DNA from: Microbulbifer sp. THAF38
Lineage (GTDB): Bacteria; Pseudomonadota; Gammaproteobacteria; Pseudomonadales; Cellvibrionaceae
Length of the DNA stretch: 64,000 bases
Direction: 5' to 3'
Assembly (NCBI RefSeq): GCF_009363535.1
Contig: NZ_CP045369.1
Coordinates: forward strand, 1,747,001-1,811,000
Shown: in pieces, positions 32,701 to 42,234 of the stretch
Numbering within the stretch: position 1 is the first letter of the stretch
How the letters are laid out: the number at the start of each line of letters is the position of its first letter
Program-made: the position numbers and the translations under genes
The notes under the pieces: generated by a model
What the model saw: the letters and a program-made list of their open reading frames with translations, nothing else
Database searches by the model: none
What the model was told of the DNA's origin: nothing

Positions 32701-33144
32701 GTGTGATATCCCTGTGTGTATTCGATGAATGCTTGGCATTCTAATGAGCTTTTGGCTTTATGTAGCAAGTTTAGTGGGAATGGTTTTTATGATTGATGAG
32801 CGGTAAAGAAAGATGATGAGTGGCTAGAGCCTGTGCATGCACAAGATGGTTCTATAGTACCATTAGTTTTGAGGCATACCTGTCACTTCTTTGTAGGCTA
32901 GGCTAGGGCTTCGTTGAGTGGCACTTGTTTCTGGTTTTTTGTTCGATAGGCTGGAGGGGCTTCGGTGTAGATAGCCGTTAAGCACACAGCACATGCCGCC
33001 TGCAAGGTTCGCACTACAGAGTTTTAGAGCGATTTGTATCCTGCGTTTCGATTTATGGAAAGGTCTAGATATTCCTACAAAGCTTTGCCTTGATTGTGAG
33101 CCACTCTGAAAGTAATAGAAGTTACGGCGTTATTAAGAGGCCCC
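32701..33144. other. intergenic region
   Basis: 444 bp. It contains the promoter region of the hydrolase gene and the 3' side of the itaconate-type operon. No gene or strong hairpin seen. Confidence 0.5.
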
Positions 33145-33669
33145 CTAAATGCCGTAAGATGGTGAGTGGCCTTTCTTGTACACCAATACTGTTCTCAGAA
33201 AACTCATAAATAGTTCACCATCTTGATTGAAGCCACGAGTTTCAACCGTCACTATTCCCTGAGTAGGGCGGGAATGCGTTTCCCGTTTAGATTGGATTTC
33301 ACTCTCAGCGTAGATGGTGTCCCCCTCAAAAACAGGTTTTAGTAGCTTTACCTTATCCCACTCTAAATTAGCTACTACTTTCTTACTGATCGTGTTTACG
33401 GTCATTCCAGTTACAATCGCCAGGGTTAAAGTGCTATCTACTAGCGGTAACTTCCATTCAGTGTTTTGTGCATAGTGTGCATCAAAATGCAATTGTGCCG
33501 TATTCATTGTAAGTAACGTCATCCAGGTATTGTCTGTTCGAGTCAATGTTCTACCAGGACGATGCTCAATGATCATACCCTCTGTGAAGTCTTCGAAGTA
33601 AAATCCAAAGTCTTCCCGATAGCGGTTATCGCTGATTTTTTTATAGGGTTGGAATTGCATAACTACCAT
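33145..33669 (-). CDS. ich: MaoC-like hydratase, probable itaconyl-CoA hydratase
   Basis: 174 residues (or 171 from the second ATG at 33660, which has better spacing from AAGGGA). Hot-dog fold MaoC family: DFTEGMIIEHRPGRTLTRTDNTWMTLL with the hydratase segment LHFDAHYAQ, then GDTIYAESEIQSKRETHSR. In the itaconate pathway this enzyme converts itaconyl-CoA to (S)-citramalyl-CoA. It is the third gene of an operon with the CoA transferase and CitE-like lyase, 13 bases after the lyase gene. The assignment rests on the gene trio rather than on this sequence alone. Confidence 0.78.
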   Translation of the reverse strand: MVVMQFQPYKKISDNRYREDFGFYFEDFTEGMIIEHRPGRTLTRTDNTWMTLLTMNTAQLHFDAHYAQNTEWKLPLVDSTLTLAIVTGMTVNTISKKVVANLEWDKVKLLKPVFEGDTIYAESEIQSKRETHSRPTQGIVTVETRGFNQDGELFMSFLRTVLVYKKGHSPSYGI

Positions 33670-33682
33670 TTCCCTTGCTTCT

Positions 33683-34531
33683 TTAGTTTAGTTTGTTGAA
33701 GATAGTGATGATTTGCTTTGCTTTGGAATAGACAGGTACATCAATCATCTCACCTTGGTATTGACAAGCCTTGCCCTTTGAGTTGTTATAAATCTCTACT
33801 ATTTTTTCTGCTTTTTCATACTCCTCTTGAGTAGGCTTGAAAGAAGACTTGATTGCTGAGATTTGTTTGGGGTGGATAGCGGCTTTGCCATTGAATCCCA
33901 TTGCCTTAACGGTATTCAGCTCTTTCAGTAGCCCATCTTCATTATTGAAATCAAAGTAAGGTGAGTCATAGCAGGCCAGATTCTTTGTCGCTGATGCTTC
34001 TACGATTTTGCTGCGAGCAGAGCTTAGGGCGTTAATGGAGTTGTCACAGTTCAGTTCGTTGGCATAGTCTGCTGCACCAAACATCAAGGCCTGCAGTTTC
34101 TGTGGGCTGTTTTTAACAATATTGTGGATGTTAATTGTCCCATTAGCTGTTTCGATTAAGGCAATTATTGCTAAGTCCTCATAAGTTTGAGAGAGAAGTT
34201 CATTAAGCTGCTGAATATCATTAGGGGACTCTGTCTTGGGGTAAAGTACAGCATCGATCTGTAATTTGACTGTAGTAATAGCCAGTATGTCTTTTAGCCC
34301 TTCATTGCTTGTTAGGTGATTGATTCGAATAATATTGGCAGTAGTGTTGCTGTCTTTCTTTGAAAGATAGTGAACAGCATTGTCCCGGGCTAATTGCTTT
34401 TCACTTTTGGGTACACTATCTTCGAGATCAATAATAATTGCACTGGCTTCTACCTCCCTTGCTTTCTGAAAAAGACTGGGTTTATTACCTGGTGTAAAAA
34501 GCAGTGCAGGATGAATGTGTAGGTTGATCAT
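33683..34531 (-). CDS. ccl: CitE-like lyase, probable (S)-citramalyl-CoA lyase
   Basis: 282 residues of the HpcH/HpaI aldolase / citrate lyase beta family: RALLFTPG-like start (ALLFTPGNKPSLF), IIIDLEDSVP with the metal-binding acidic residues near 35-39, IALIETANGTINIH (about 125-138), MFGAADYANEL and GFNGKAAIHPKQI. It would split citramalyl-CoA into acetyl-CoA and pyruvate. Being a stand-alone CitE without citrate lyase alpha/gamma genes, it fits the itaconate operon. Located 8 bases after the CoA transferase. Confidence 0.82.
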   Translation of the reverse strand: MINLHIHPALLFTPGNKPSLFQKAREVEASAIIIDLEDSVPKSEKQLARDNAVHYLSKKDSNTTANIIRINHLTSNEGLKDILAITTVKLQIDAVLYPKTESPNDIQQLNELLSQTYEDLAIIALIETANGTINIHNIVKNSPQKLQALMFGAADYANELNCDNSINALSSARSKIVEASATKNLACYDSPYFDFNNEDGLLKELNTVKAMGFNGKAAIHPKQISAIKSSFKPTQEEYEKAEKIVEIYNNSKGKACQYQGEMIDVPVYSKAKQIITIFNKLN

Positions 34532-34539
34532 AAGGTCGG

Positions 34540-35853
34540 TTAGATGAAATTGTGCTCTTTAGCTTCTTTTATCAGGCTTTCCCTAAAGTCTGGGTGTGCA
34601 ATATTAATTAGGGCATGGGTACGTTCGGTGGTTGATTTCCCCATCAGCTGGCAGCAGCCGTATTCAGTAACTACGTAATCAACATCAAGCCTGGAATCTG
34701 TTGTGATGGTATTTAATCGCGGTACCACTCGAGAAATTTTTCCGCCCTGTGCTGTAGAACTGCTTGCCAATATGGTCTTACCGTTTTTCGAGTAATAGAC
34801 ACCTCTAATGAAATCCAGTTGTCCACCCACGCCTGAGAACTGATGGTCAGTGAATTCTGCATTCACCTGACCATTGAAATCGATCTCTATAAAGGAGTTA
34901 ACTGATATCATGTTGTCAATCTGGGCAATAGTCTGTGGTTCATTGACGTAAGAGACCGGGAGGCAGGCCATTGAAGGATTCCCATCAATAAAGTCATACA
35001 GTGCCCTGTCACCTATTGCAAAAGTGAAAACATTGAGGTGGGTATTAAGCGTTTTTCGTGAATTATTAACAGCGCCAGATTTGATCAGGTTTATCATACC
35101 CGAGGTGATAACCTCGGTATGTATCCCAAGATTTTTCTTACCAACCAAATCCTCACATACAGCATTGGGAACACCACCAATCCCCATTTGAATGGTGGCG
35201 CCATCAGGTATTAGTGGCGCAATATAATCGCTGATCTTTTTATCCAGTTCAGAGGTTTCTCTTTGTGGCTCTTCGATTAATGGGGTGTCGTTTTCTATGA
35301 TTGCATCCACTTCGTTAATATGAAGTAATGTTTGCCCAGAAGTTCTCGGCATATTTTTATTGACTTCAACAATCAATCGCTCCGCGTGCCTGGATAACTC
35401 AATGGCATAATCTCCGCTAGTGCCAAAGTTGAAGTATCCATATTTATCCATTGGGGATACGGTAACGAGAAAGGCATCCAAATTAACTTGCTTTTTAATG
35501 ATCTCAGGGTAGCGACTGAAGGAGATGGGCACATAGTTAATGTATTTTTTACCCTTGGCGAAACCTTTCTTGGCGAGCTTGACCTCGTCTTTAGTGAGCA
35601 TGGACGAAAAAGGCCTAACGCGGTCTAGTAAATCTTCCTGAAAAATGGTTTTCATTGCGATGCCACCGCAGCGCATGTAGTACACCTTGAGCTTCTTTAT
35701 GTCGTCTGCCCGAACGCGCTTTTCTAAAGCTCTTAGTAATGCCGGTGGCGTGGCTACACGCATCCCCATTGAAATGATACTTTCACTAGGTATTGTGGAT
35801 ATGGCGTTATCGGCTGTGGTCAATTTTCTATGGTATTGGGCTTCGTAGTTCAT
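34540..35853 (-). CDS. ict: acetyl-CoA hydrolase/transferase family, probable itaconate CoA-transferase
   Basis: 437 residues, full length for the 4-hydroxybutyrate CoA-transferase/RipA family. The catalytic Glu is in LGIHTEVITSGM (near 240), the QMGIGGVPNAV loop precedes it, and a C-terminal FSGVGGQLDFIRG loop binds CoA. Probable reaction: itaconate plus a CoA donor to itaconyl-CoA. First gene of a three-gene operon (transferase, lyase, hydratase) equivalent to ripABC of Yersinia and ict-ich-ccl of Pseudomonas. No adjacent LysR regulator is seen here, unlike many such loci. Confidence 0.82.
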   Translation of the reverse strand: MNYEAQYHRKLTTADNAISTIPSESIISMGMRVATPPALLRALEKRVRADDIKKLKVYYMRCGGIAMKTIFQEDLLDRVRPFSSMLTKDEVKLAKKGFAKGKKYINYVPISFSRYPEIIKKQVNLDAFLVTVSPMDKYGYFNFGTSGDYAIELSRHAERLIVEVNKNMPRTSGQTLLHINEVDAIIENDTPLIEEPQRETSELDKKISDYIAPLIPDGATIQMGIGGVPNAVCEDLVGKKNLGIHTEVITSGMINLIKSGAVNNSRKTLNTHLNVFTFAIGDRALYDFIDGNPSMACLPVSYVNEPQTIAQIDNMISVNSFIEIDFNGQVNAEFTDHQFSGVGGQLDFIRGVYYSKNGKTILASSSTAQGGKISRVVPRLNTITTDSRLDVDYVVTEYGCCQLMGKSTTERTHALINIAHPDFRESLIKEAKEHNFI

Positions 35854-36234
35854 AATACGCTAAATTCACCGTTATCTTATTTGTCTTCTCTCTGGGCCCT
35901 TAGTCGCTTTATGGCCTACAAGCACTGAACTTAAAATAGATTATTTTTCCGGTCTCGATAGTGAAGTATGGGCTTCGATAGCATTCTCGGTTAATGCTAG
36001 GGCTTATTTATAGTGGCTGTTTTATATTGTCGTGATTTGTTGCTATTCATTGAGGAATTGAAAGGTTATTTACGGCGATACTATTTAAGGCTATCAGGTT
36101 CAGTGTGAACAGGAAGTGTCGGTGGGGAAAAGGAGAGGTTATGAGGCAGAAAGAGGGCTGGAGAGTCCCATTGACCTTGACTGCAAATTCTTATGATGGG
36201 CTGGGATGGCGGAATATTTCGTGCAGTTCAGAAG
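35854..36234. other. intergenic region (promoter side of the ict operon)
   Basis: About 380 bp between the divergently spaced ict operon start and the ahpF terminator. No gene recognised. Confidence 0.5.
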
Positions 36235-36263
36235 TAAAAAAGGCCGGTCTTAGGCCGGCCTTG
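36235..36263 (-). terminator. intrinsic terminator after ahpF
   Basis: On the - strand AAGGCCGGCC-TAAGA-CCGGCCTT is followed by TTTT, directly after the ahpF stop. Confidence 0.9.
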
Positions 36264-36277
36264 TGAAGTATCGATAT

Positions 36278-37828
36278 TTATTCCACTGAGGAGCGGATCA
36301 GGTAATCAAATGCGCCCAATGCTGCTGTGGCACCGGCTCCCATGGAAATCACAATTTGCTTGTAAGGCACAGTGGTGGCATCGCCGGCAGCGTAGACGCC
36401 GGGTACAGAAGTTGCGCCACGCTCGTTGATGATGATCTCTCCCATGCGATTCATTTCTACATCGGTTTCCTTGAGGAACTCTGTATTGGGTACCAACCCA
36501 ATTTGCACAAAGATTCCTGCCAGATCGAGTTTTTTGTTTTCTCCAGATTCACGATCGGTGTAGGCGAGCCCATTTACCTTGTTACCATCGCCTAGGACTT
36601 CAGTGGTTTGGGCGTTGACGATAATGTCAATGTTATCCATCTGCTGAGCTTTGCGTACTAAAACGTCATCTGCTCGTAGCTTGTCGGCAAATTCCAATAC
36701 GGTGACATGCTCGACAATACCGGCCAGGTCGATGGCCGCCTCAATACCGGAGTTGCCACCGCCAATAACCGCTACACGCCTGCCTTTAAAGAAGGGGCCG
36801 TCGCAGTGGGGGCAGTAGGCTACGCCTTTAGTGCGGTATTCTGCTTCACCTGGCACGCCGAGTTCTCTCCAGCGGGCTCCGGTGGCCAGTATGACTGAGC
36901 GACTGGATAGGGTAGCGCCGCTTTGCAGCTCTATATCCACCAGCTCGTTGCGCTGTAAATTGGCTGCACGTTGATCGGTAATAATATCTACACCGTACTC
37001 TTTAACGTGTTGCTCCAGACTGGCAGAAAGCTTCGGACCTTCGGTGTAAGGGACTGAGATAAAGTTTTCGATACCCACGGTATCCATCACCTGTCCGCCA
37101 AAGCGCTCAGCCACCAGGCCTGTGCGAATGCCCTTGCGTGCGGCATAAATGGCTGCTGCAGCACCGGCGGGTCCACCACCCACTACCAGTAAGTCGTAAG
37201 GGGCTTTTTCACTGAGTTCTTCAGTTTTGCGTTCTGCGGCGCCGCTATCCAGTTTACTGACGATTTCTTCCAGAGACATTCTCCCCTGGCCGAAATGTTC
37301 GCCGTTCAGGTAGACCGCTGGTACCGCCATCACATTGCGCTGCTCAACCTCATCCTGGAACAAGCTGCCATCGATCATCTCGTGGGTGATGTTCGGGTTT
37401 AGGGTGGCCATCAGGTTCAGTGCTTGAACCACATCCGGGCAGTTCTGGCAGGAAAGCGATATGTAAGTTTCAAAGTGAAATTCGCCTTTTAGATTGCGCA
37501 CCTGCTCAAGTAGTTCTGGGTTCGCTTTGGAGGGATGGCCGCCCGCTTGCAGTAACGCCAACACTAGAGAGGTGAATTCATGGCCCAGTGGGATTCCGGC
37601 AAAGCTTACACGGGGTTCTTCACCCGCTGGAGCGATGGCCATATTCGGGGTACGCTTGGCCTGACCTTGGCGTGCGCTGATTTTTCCAGAGAGCGCGGAA
37701 ATTTCATCGACCAGCGATTCCAGCTCTTTGGATTTCTGGCTGTCATCAGTGGACACACGAATCTCGATCGGCTTGACGATATTCTGCAGGTAAGTGTCCA
37801 GTTGCTTCTTCAGGTTTGCATCCAACAT
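36278..37828 (-). CDS. ahpF: alkyl hydroperoxide reductase subunit F (AhpC reductase)
   Basis: 516 residues from ATG 37828, chosen because AAGGACAC precedes it and the protein then starts [10 protein letters not shown] like known AhpF; the longer frame overlaps ahpC. N-terminal double thioredoxin-fold domain (1-200) with redox CxxC in [10 protein letters not shown], then FAD/NADH domains with [17 protein letters not shown] and the second CxxC in [13 protein letters not shown], then [15 protein letters not shown]. It moves electrons from NADH to AhpC to reduce peroxides. Cytoplasmic, transcribed with ahpC. Confidence 0.97.
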   Translation of the reverse strand: MLDANLKKQLDTYLQNIVKPIEIRVSTDDSQKSKELESLVDEISALSGKISARQGQAKRTPNMAIAPAGEEPRVSFAGIPLGHEFTSLVLALLQAGGHPSKANPELLEQVRNLKGEFHFETYISLSCQNCPDVVQALNLMATLNPNITHEMIDGSLFQDEVEQRNVMAVPAVYLNGEHFGQGRMSLEEIVSKLDSGAAERKTEELSEKAPYDLLVVGGGPAGAAAAIYAARKGIRTGLVAERFGGQVMDTVGIENFISVPYTEGPKLSASLEQHVKEYGVDIITDQRAANLQRNELVDIELQSGATLSSRSVILATGARWRELGVPGEAEYRTKGVAYCPHCDGPFFKGRRVAVIGGGNSGIEAAIDLAGIVEHVTVLEFADKLRADDVLVRKAQQMDNIDIIVNAQTTEVLGDGNKVNGLAYTDRESGENKKLDLAGIFVQIGLVPNTEFLKETDVEMNRMGEIIINERGATSVPGVYAAGDATTVPYKQIVISMGAGATAALGAFDYLIRSSVE

Positions 37829-37867
37829 CGGTGTGTCCTTTCCTAACAATTTCAAAATTTGGGTATG

Positions 37868-37888
37868 GCCCACCTTTTTGGTGAGCCG
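37868..37888 (-). terminator. hairpin between ahpC and ahpF
   Basis: On the - strand GGCTCACC-AAAAA-GGTGGGCC. There is no T tract, so it may be an mRNA processing or attenuation hairpin that lets more ahpC than ahpF be made. A similar hairpin follows the second ahpC. Confidence 0.5.
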
Positions 37889-37905
37889 GGTCAGAGTGCT
37901 CGGGT

Positions 37906-38472
37906 TTAAATTTTGCCGACGAGATCGAGGGAGGGCGCTAGGGTTTCTTCCCCTTCCTTCCACTTCGCCGGGCAGACTTCACCGGGGTGTGCGGCGACGT
38001 ACTGAGCGGCTTTGATCTTGCGCAGTAGCTCGCTGGCATCGCGGCCGATGCCACCGGCGGTGATCTCAACGATCTGGATGCGACCTTCCGGGTCGATCAC
38101 AAAGGTGCCGCGGTCGGCAATGCCTTCTTCCTCGATCATCACGCCGAAGTTGCGGGTGATGGTGCCTGTGGGATCGCCGATCATCGGGTACTGGATCTTG
38201 CCGATGGTGTCTGAAGAGTCGTGCCAGGCTTTGTGGGTGAAGTGGGTGTCCGTGGATACGGAGTAAATCTCCACGCCCAGTTTCTTGAACTCTTCGTAGT
38301 TGTCCGCCAGGTCGCCCAGCTCGGTGGGGCACACAAAGGTGAAGTCGGCGGGATAGAAGAAGAACACCGCCCACTTGCCCTTTACGTCAGCGTCGCTGAT
38401 ATCGAAAAAGTCGCCGTTTTGGTAAGCCTTGGCGTTAAAGGGTTTCAGTTGGGATTCGATGTAACGTGACAT
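37906..38472 (-). CDS. ahpC: alkyl hydroperoxide reductase subunit C (peroxiredoxin), copy 1
   Basis: 188 residues from ATG 38472 with AAGGAG 8 bases before it. Two-Cys peroxiredoxin: peroxidatic Cys near 47 in [12 protein letters not shown], resolving Cys near 166 in [11 protein letters not shown]. It reduces hydroperoxides and is recycled by AhpF, encoded next to it. A near-identical paralog lies at 43604-44170. Likely controlled by OxyR through the site at 38578. Confidence 0.97.
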   Translation of the reverse strand: MSRYIESQLKPFNAKAYQNGDFFDISDADVKGKWAVFFFYPADFTFVCPTELGDLADNYEEFKKLGVEIYSVSTDTHFTHKAWHDSSDTIGKIQYPMIGDPTGTITRNFGVMIEEEGIADRGTFVIDPEGRIQIVEITAGGIGRDASELLRKIKAAQYVAAHPGEVCPAKWKEGEETLAPSLDLVGKI

Positions 38473-38577
38473 GGATAGCTCCTTATTCATGGCTGTCTTG
38501 CCGGTCGTTGTTTGGGTACGGGGTTAATACTATCGATCAAGATAAGTTAATAAAAATTATTAATTTAAATGCTTTTG

Positions 38578-38592
38578 ATAGTTAATAGCTAT
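38578..38592 (-). promoter_or_regulatory. OxyR-like operator half upstream of ahpC
   Basis: ATAG-TTAATAG-CTAT fits the OxyR consensus ATAGnTnnnAnCTAT at every fixed position. It lies 106 bp upstream of the ahpC start. Flanking AT-rich sequence (TTAATAAAAATTATTAATTT) is shared with the other ahpC promoter. Confidence 0.75.
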
Positions 38593-38865
38593 CTTTGGCT
38601 TCAACTTGATTGCCGTGGATGGGGGATACTACTGCAGGGTGTTGATAGGTATTCAGCACCGCTAGAAGCAGCGGTATTGAGTGCTGCTCAGCATTCCTTA
38701 ATCAGGAAGTTACCAGCTAAGAGGTCGGCCTCTGGGCTGAATGATGAAGAGCTGAAAAAGAGTTGAGGACTAGATACGAGGACATTAGCAATGGGGTATG
38801 AGAGTGAATTGGTGCTTGGGGTTTCAGCTTAGCTTCGCGTTGGTGTGAGGTTGAAAGTTGCCGGT

Positions 38866-41800
38866 ATGAATGAAAACGTTTTGCATGTCACAGTAATCGG
38901 TGTTGGCCTGCCTGGGGAGTCAATTGGTTGGCTGCATTTGTCTCAGCTAATGAGTATGCCAAATGTAGTCGTGGACGCGGTTATTGAGGAATATTGGCTT
39001 TCTGAGGCTGTTGCTTCGAGCGAGAAAGGACTGGCATATAAAAGAGAGATGGCAAGACTTGAGGAGCAGTTCGGCGGCTTCAAAATTTATACCTCTGTAG
39101 CTCAGTTGCCCAGGCCAGATATGTTCTCCAAGCATTTGGTCATCATCTCGGTTAGAACTCCATCTGCCACGGATGTGTTTAAGTCGGTAGTTGCCAGAGG
39201 CTTTAGGAATATTTACTTGGAAAAGCCAGGAGCAGATTCTCTGGAAAAATTACAAGCCATGGAAAGGATTGCCGAAGAAAAAAATGTGAAGGTTGTCGTA
39301 GGTTATCAAAAACATATTGCAAGTTATGTAAAAGAAGCTGAGAAAATCGACCATGAGTGGGCGTTGCACTCCAGAAGCGTTGGTTTTATACATCACAACC
39401 CCCATCCTGAAGATTCTCTAGAAAGTGTGTTTAGGCAAAATTCTGAAGGAATGCTGCTGAATCAGTGCTGTCATGAGCTTGAACTCTGTGTCGCAAAGTG
39501 GAAATTGGCTTCCCATAATATTACTGACGTGGTGGTTAACCCTGAGAAAACCATAAAAAAGCGTTTTGGTGATATTGAGGACTTTAAGAAACTATCCTTT
39601 AAGATAGAAACTAACTTAGGAGTCTCCTTTTCCTTTTTTGCCACTCGCTGTGAGGGGGTAGAAAACAGTATAGTGATGAGGAGAGGTCTCACAAGTAAGC
39701 CTGTTTTGGTTAGGCAGGCCAAGCCAGATGTGTTAGAGCGCGCTTTGGCACTTACCAAGAAAGAAAAAGGTGCAATGTGGTATTGCTACTTATTCGAGCA
39801 GGATTACCGTGCTCTGAAGAGGTTATTTATTGAGTCAATTTTATATCACGATGACGAGAAGTATTTAAGCCTCCCCAGGCTGCCACACGCCTGTGGAGTT
39901 CTTCAGCTAGCCGCGGCGATTGAGCCTAGTATTCAGGCTCAGGTTAAGAGTAACAAAGATTACCATCCTGTTGCTCAGGTTGTAGATATAGTATGTCAAG
40001 AGCCAACGACTCAGAGAATCTGGTACCACCAAAAACTATTTGCCCCTGGTAATAACTTTCTTATTGATATCCTAAGGCCGCCAAAGAAAAGAATTATCTG
40101 TTGCGTTGATGACAGGGTCTGGGATCTTTATGCAAAAGATATCATTGAGTGGGAAAAGTCCGTTGGAGTTAGCCTTATTCCAATAGTGATGAAAGGCGGT
40201 GAACAGTCAAAGAATATTGACAGTTTCCTCAAGGTGATTGATGAGATCTGGAAAGCAAACCCTCTCCGCTATAGAGAGCCAATCGTAGCCATGGGAGGTG
40301 GGGCAGTAACAGATACTATAGGATTCGTTAGTGCTGTCTGGCGACGTAATACCCCATGGATACGTATTCCCACTACACTGATGGGCATGATTGATTCCTC
40401 TATCGGTATCAAGGTGAGTGTGAACCATATTATTAAGAATGGTTTAGGTGCTTTCCACTGTCCTCGGCATACCATTATTGATCCAACCTTTTTACGCACT
40501 AACTCGCAACGGGTATTGAAGAGTGCGATAGGCGAAATGATTAAAGTGGGCGTGGTATTTAATAAAGAGACTCTCAATTTGCTATCTAAGAAGGGGGAGG
40601 GTTTGTTGGATAGCAGGTTTCTCGACTCTAAAGGCTTGCCAGGAGAGGTTTCTTACAATCTTATTATGATTTGTATTGATGCCATGCTGGATAGCATCGC
40701 GGGGGACCTAAACGAGGAAAATTTATCCCGGCCAATGGATTTTGGGCACACACTTTCAAGGTGGCTGGAGCGTGATGAATCATTTCGGCTGATGCATGGT
40801 GAGGCGGTGGGTATTGATTGCCTGTTCACATCCCTAGTGGCTGAACAAATGGAGTTGATTACCAAAGTGGAGGTGGAGTTTCTCTTTGATATTTATGTCA
40901 AGCTGGGACTTGCAGCTAGCGTAAAAGGGCTTAACTTGGATGTATACAAAACCGCTCTAAAACAAATTTCTATTCATCGGTCGGGTAGATTACGGGCTCC
41001 ACTACCTGCGCCTCTAGGGCGTTGCACTTGGGTAGATGAAATAAAAAACAAAGATCTGGAGAAATCCTGGAGTAGCTTGCAAAAGAGACTCGCTATCCAT
41101 CCTGAGCTGGTTTTGGACCCAGATGCTATTGAAGATGAAGATGAAGATGAAGATTATCGGTCTGCTGGTGCGAAAGCGTCAAATGCTAGAAGCAAGGGAA
41201 AATACAGTCAAAAATCGCTTCGCTGGGGAATTATTGGTTGTGGAAGAATTGCAAATGACTTTGCGATTATTATCAATTATCTGGAGTCTGCTGAAATTCA
41301 CGCTGTGGCTTCAAGAAATTTGGATAGGGCGAAAGATTTTGCGAGTAACCACGGGGTCAGTCGGGCGTATGGGAATTATCTAGAGCTTGTTTCTGATCCA
41401 GACGTTGATATTGTATATATTGCAACCATCCCGGAGCTGCATCGGCAGCATGCTGAACTGGTTTTAAGGGCAGGAAAGCCGGTGCTTGTTGAGAAGCCTT
41501 TAGCGCTCACAGTAGAAGATGCCTTAAAGATTAAAGCACTTGCTCATAAAAAGCAGCTGTTCTGTATGGAAGGAATGTGGATGAGATTCTTCCCTGCTAT
41601 TAAATATTGTAGAAGCATCGTAAGTAGCGGCGAGATCGGTAAGGTTTGCCAGCTTCGGGCAGATTTAAGTTTCGACTTGCGTAAGGATGAAGGGCTTCAA
41701 TCGCCTAAATGGCGGGTAGGGGCGGGCATGGATGCTGGTGTTTACCCCATTCATGCCGCGCTTATGTTGCTTGGAAGGAATGCATCAGACCTAGAGTTTT

Positions 41801-42234
41801 CTGGCGTACTTGATGACTATGGATCTCAGGAGGATGGTGCGGGATTAATCTATGCGCATTATGATTCCGGGCCTACAGCTGTTGTTTCCTGGAGTCATCT
41901 GGTTGAGGGAGCGGAGGAGTTGGAGGTCTATGGCACTGAGGGTAGGGTGAAAGTACACTCACCGGCTCACTGCCCAACAAGGATTTCCGTAACCAGGGTG
42001 GAGGGCTCTCGAAGAGCCGATAACAATACCAGGTTGTATGAATTTCCACTGCCACGAATTAGGGGGGAGTTTAATTATCCCAACTCCGAGGGGCTATACT
42101 ACGAGGCTCGGGCGGTGCAGCGATGCTTGGAGAGGGGATTGATCGAGTGTCCAGAGCTTCCTTTAGCAGACTCCGTGCAGGCAATCAAGATGATCGTAGC
42201 GTGCGACCAGCACATTAAAAGAAAAGCTGCGTGA
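38866..42234 (+). CDS. three-domain fusion: oxidoreductase, sugar-phosphate cyclase, oxidoreductase
   Basis: 1122 residues from ATG 38866 (GTG 38845 is possible). Numbers below count from the GTG. Residues 10-400: Gfo/Idh/MocA-type NAD(P) oxidoreductase (VIGVGLPGES, later YLEKPGAD near 125). Residues 412-755: cyclase of the dehydroquinate synthase superfamily, with MGGGAVTDTIGF (484), IPTTLMGMIDSSIGIKVSVNH (507-527, where IKV replaces the GKT of AroB, as in EEVS/DDGS enzymes), KNGLGAFHCP, and metal ligands Glu 565, His 632 and His 651. An acidic linker (EDEDEDED near 760) follows, then a second Gfo/Idh/MocA domain (790-1129; WGIIGCGRIAND, VEKPLAL, EGMWMRFFP) like dihydrodiol dehydrogenases. 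It probably cyclises sedoheptulose 7-phosphate and oxidises or reduces the cyclitol. The substrate is inferred. The exporter gene overlaps its end. Confidence 0.85.
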   Translation: MNENVLHVTVIGVGLPGESIGWLHLSQLMSMPNVVVDAVIEEYWLSEAVASSEKGLAYKREMARLEEQFGGFKIYTSVAQLPRPDMFSKHLVIISVRTPSATDVFKSVVARGFRNIYLEKPGADSLEKLQAMERIAEEKNVKVVVGYQKHIASYVKEAEKIDHEWALHSRSVGFIHHNPHPEDSLESVFRQNSEGMLLNQCCHELELCVAKWKLASHNITDVVVNPEKTIKKRFGDIEDFKKLSFKIETNLGVSFSFFATRCEGVENSIVMRRGLTSKPVLVRQAKPDVLERALALTKKEKGAMWYCYLFEQDYRALKRLFIESILYHDDEKYLSLPRLPHACGVLQLAAAIEPSIQAQVKSNKDYHPVAQVVDIVCQEPTTQRIWYHQKLFAPGNNFLIDILRPPKKRIICCVDDRVWDLYAKDIIEWEKSVGVSLIPIVMKGGEQSKNIDSFLKVIDEIWKANPLRYREPIVAMGGGAVTDTIGFVSAVWRRNTPWIRIPTTLMGMIDSSIGIKVSVNHIIKNGLGAFHCPRHTIIDPTFLRTNSQRVLKSAIGEMIKVGVVFNKETLNLLSKKGEGLLDSRFLDSKGLPGEVSYNLIMICIDAMLDSIAGDLNEENLSRPMDFGHTLSRWLERDESFRLMHGEAVGIDCLFTSLVAEQMELITKVEVEFLFDIYVKLGLAASVKGLNLDVYKTALKQISIHRSGRLRAPLPAPLGRCTWVDEIKNKDLEKSWSSLQKRLAIHPELVLDPDAIEDEDEDEDYRSAGAKASNARSKGKYSQKSLRWGIIGCGRIANDFAIIINYLESAEIHAVASRNLDRAKDFASNHGVSRAYGNYLELVSDPDVDIVYIATIPELHRQHAELVLRAGKPVLVEKPLALTVEDALKIKALAHKKQLFCMEGMWMRFFPAIKYCRSIVSSGEIGKVCQLRADLSFDLRKDEGLQSPKWRVGAGMDAGVYPIHAALMLLGRNASDLEFSGVLDDYGSQEDGAGLIYAHYDSGPTAVVSWSHLVEGAEELEVYGTEGRVKVHSPAHCPTRISVTRVEGSRRADNNTRLYEFPLPRIRGEFNYPNSEGLYYEARAVQRCLERGLIECPELPLADSVQAIKMIVACDQHIKRKAA

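Noticed and set aside
33119..33140. attC-like core (GGCGTTATTAAG) near the hydratase gene
   Set aside because: No palindromic arms or cassette ORF around it; isolated chance match far from the array.
37829..37963. N-terminal extension of AhpF
   Set aside because: It overlaps the ahpC stop region, and AhpF family proteins begin at [10 protein letters not shown]; a ribosome binding site precedes that ATG.
38569..38766. 65-codon + strand ORF before the fusion gene
   Set aside because: It begins within the ahpC promoter region next to the OxyR-like site and has no ribosome binding site.
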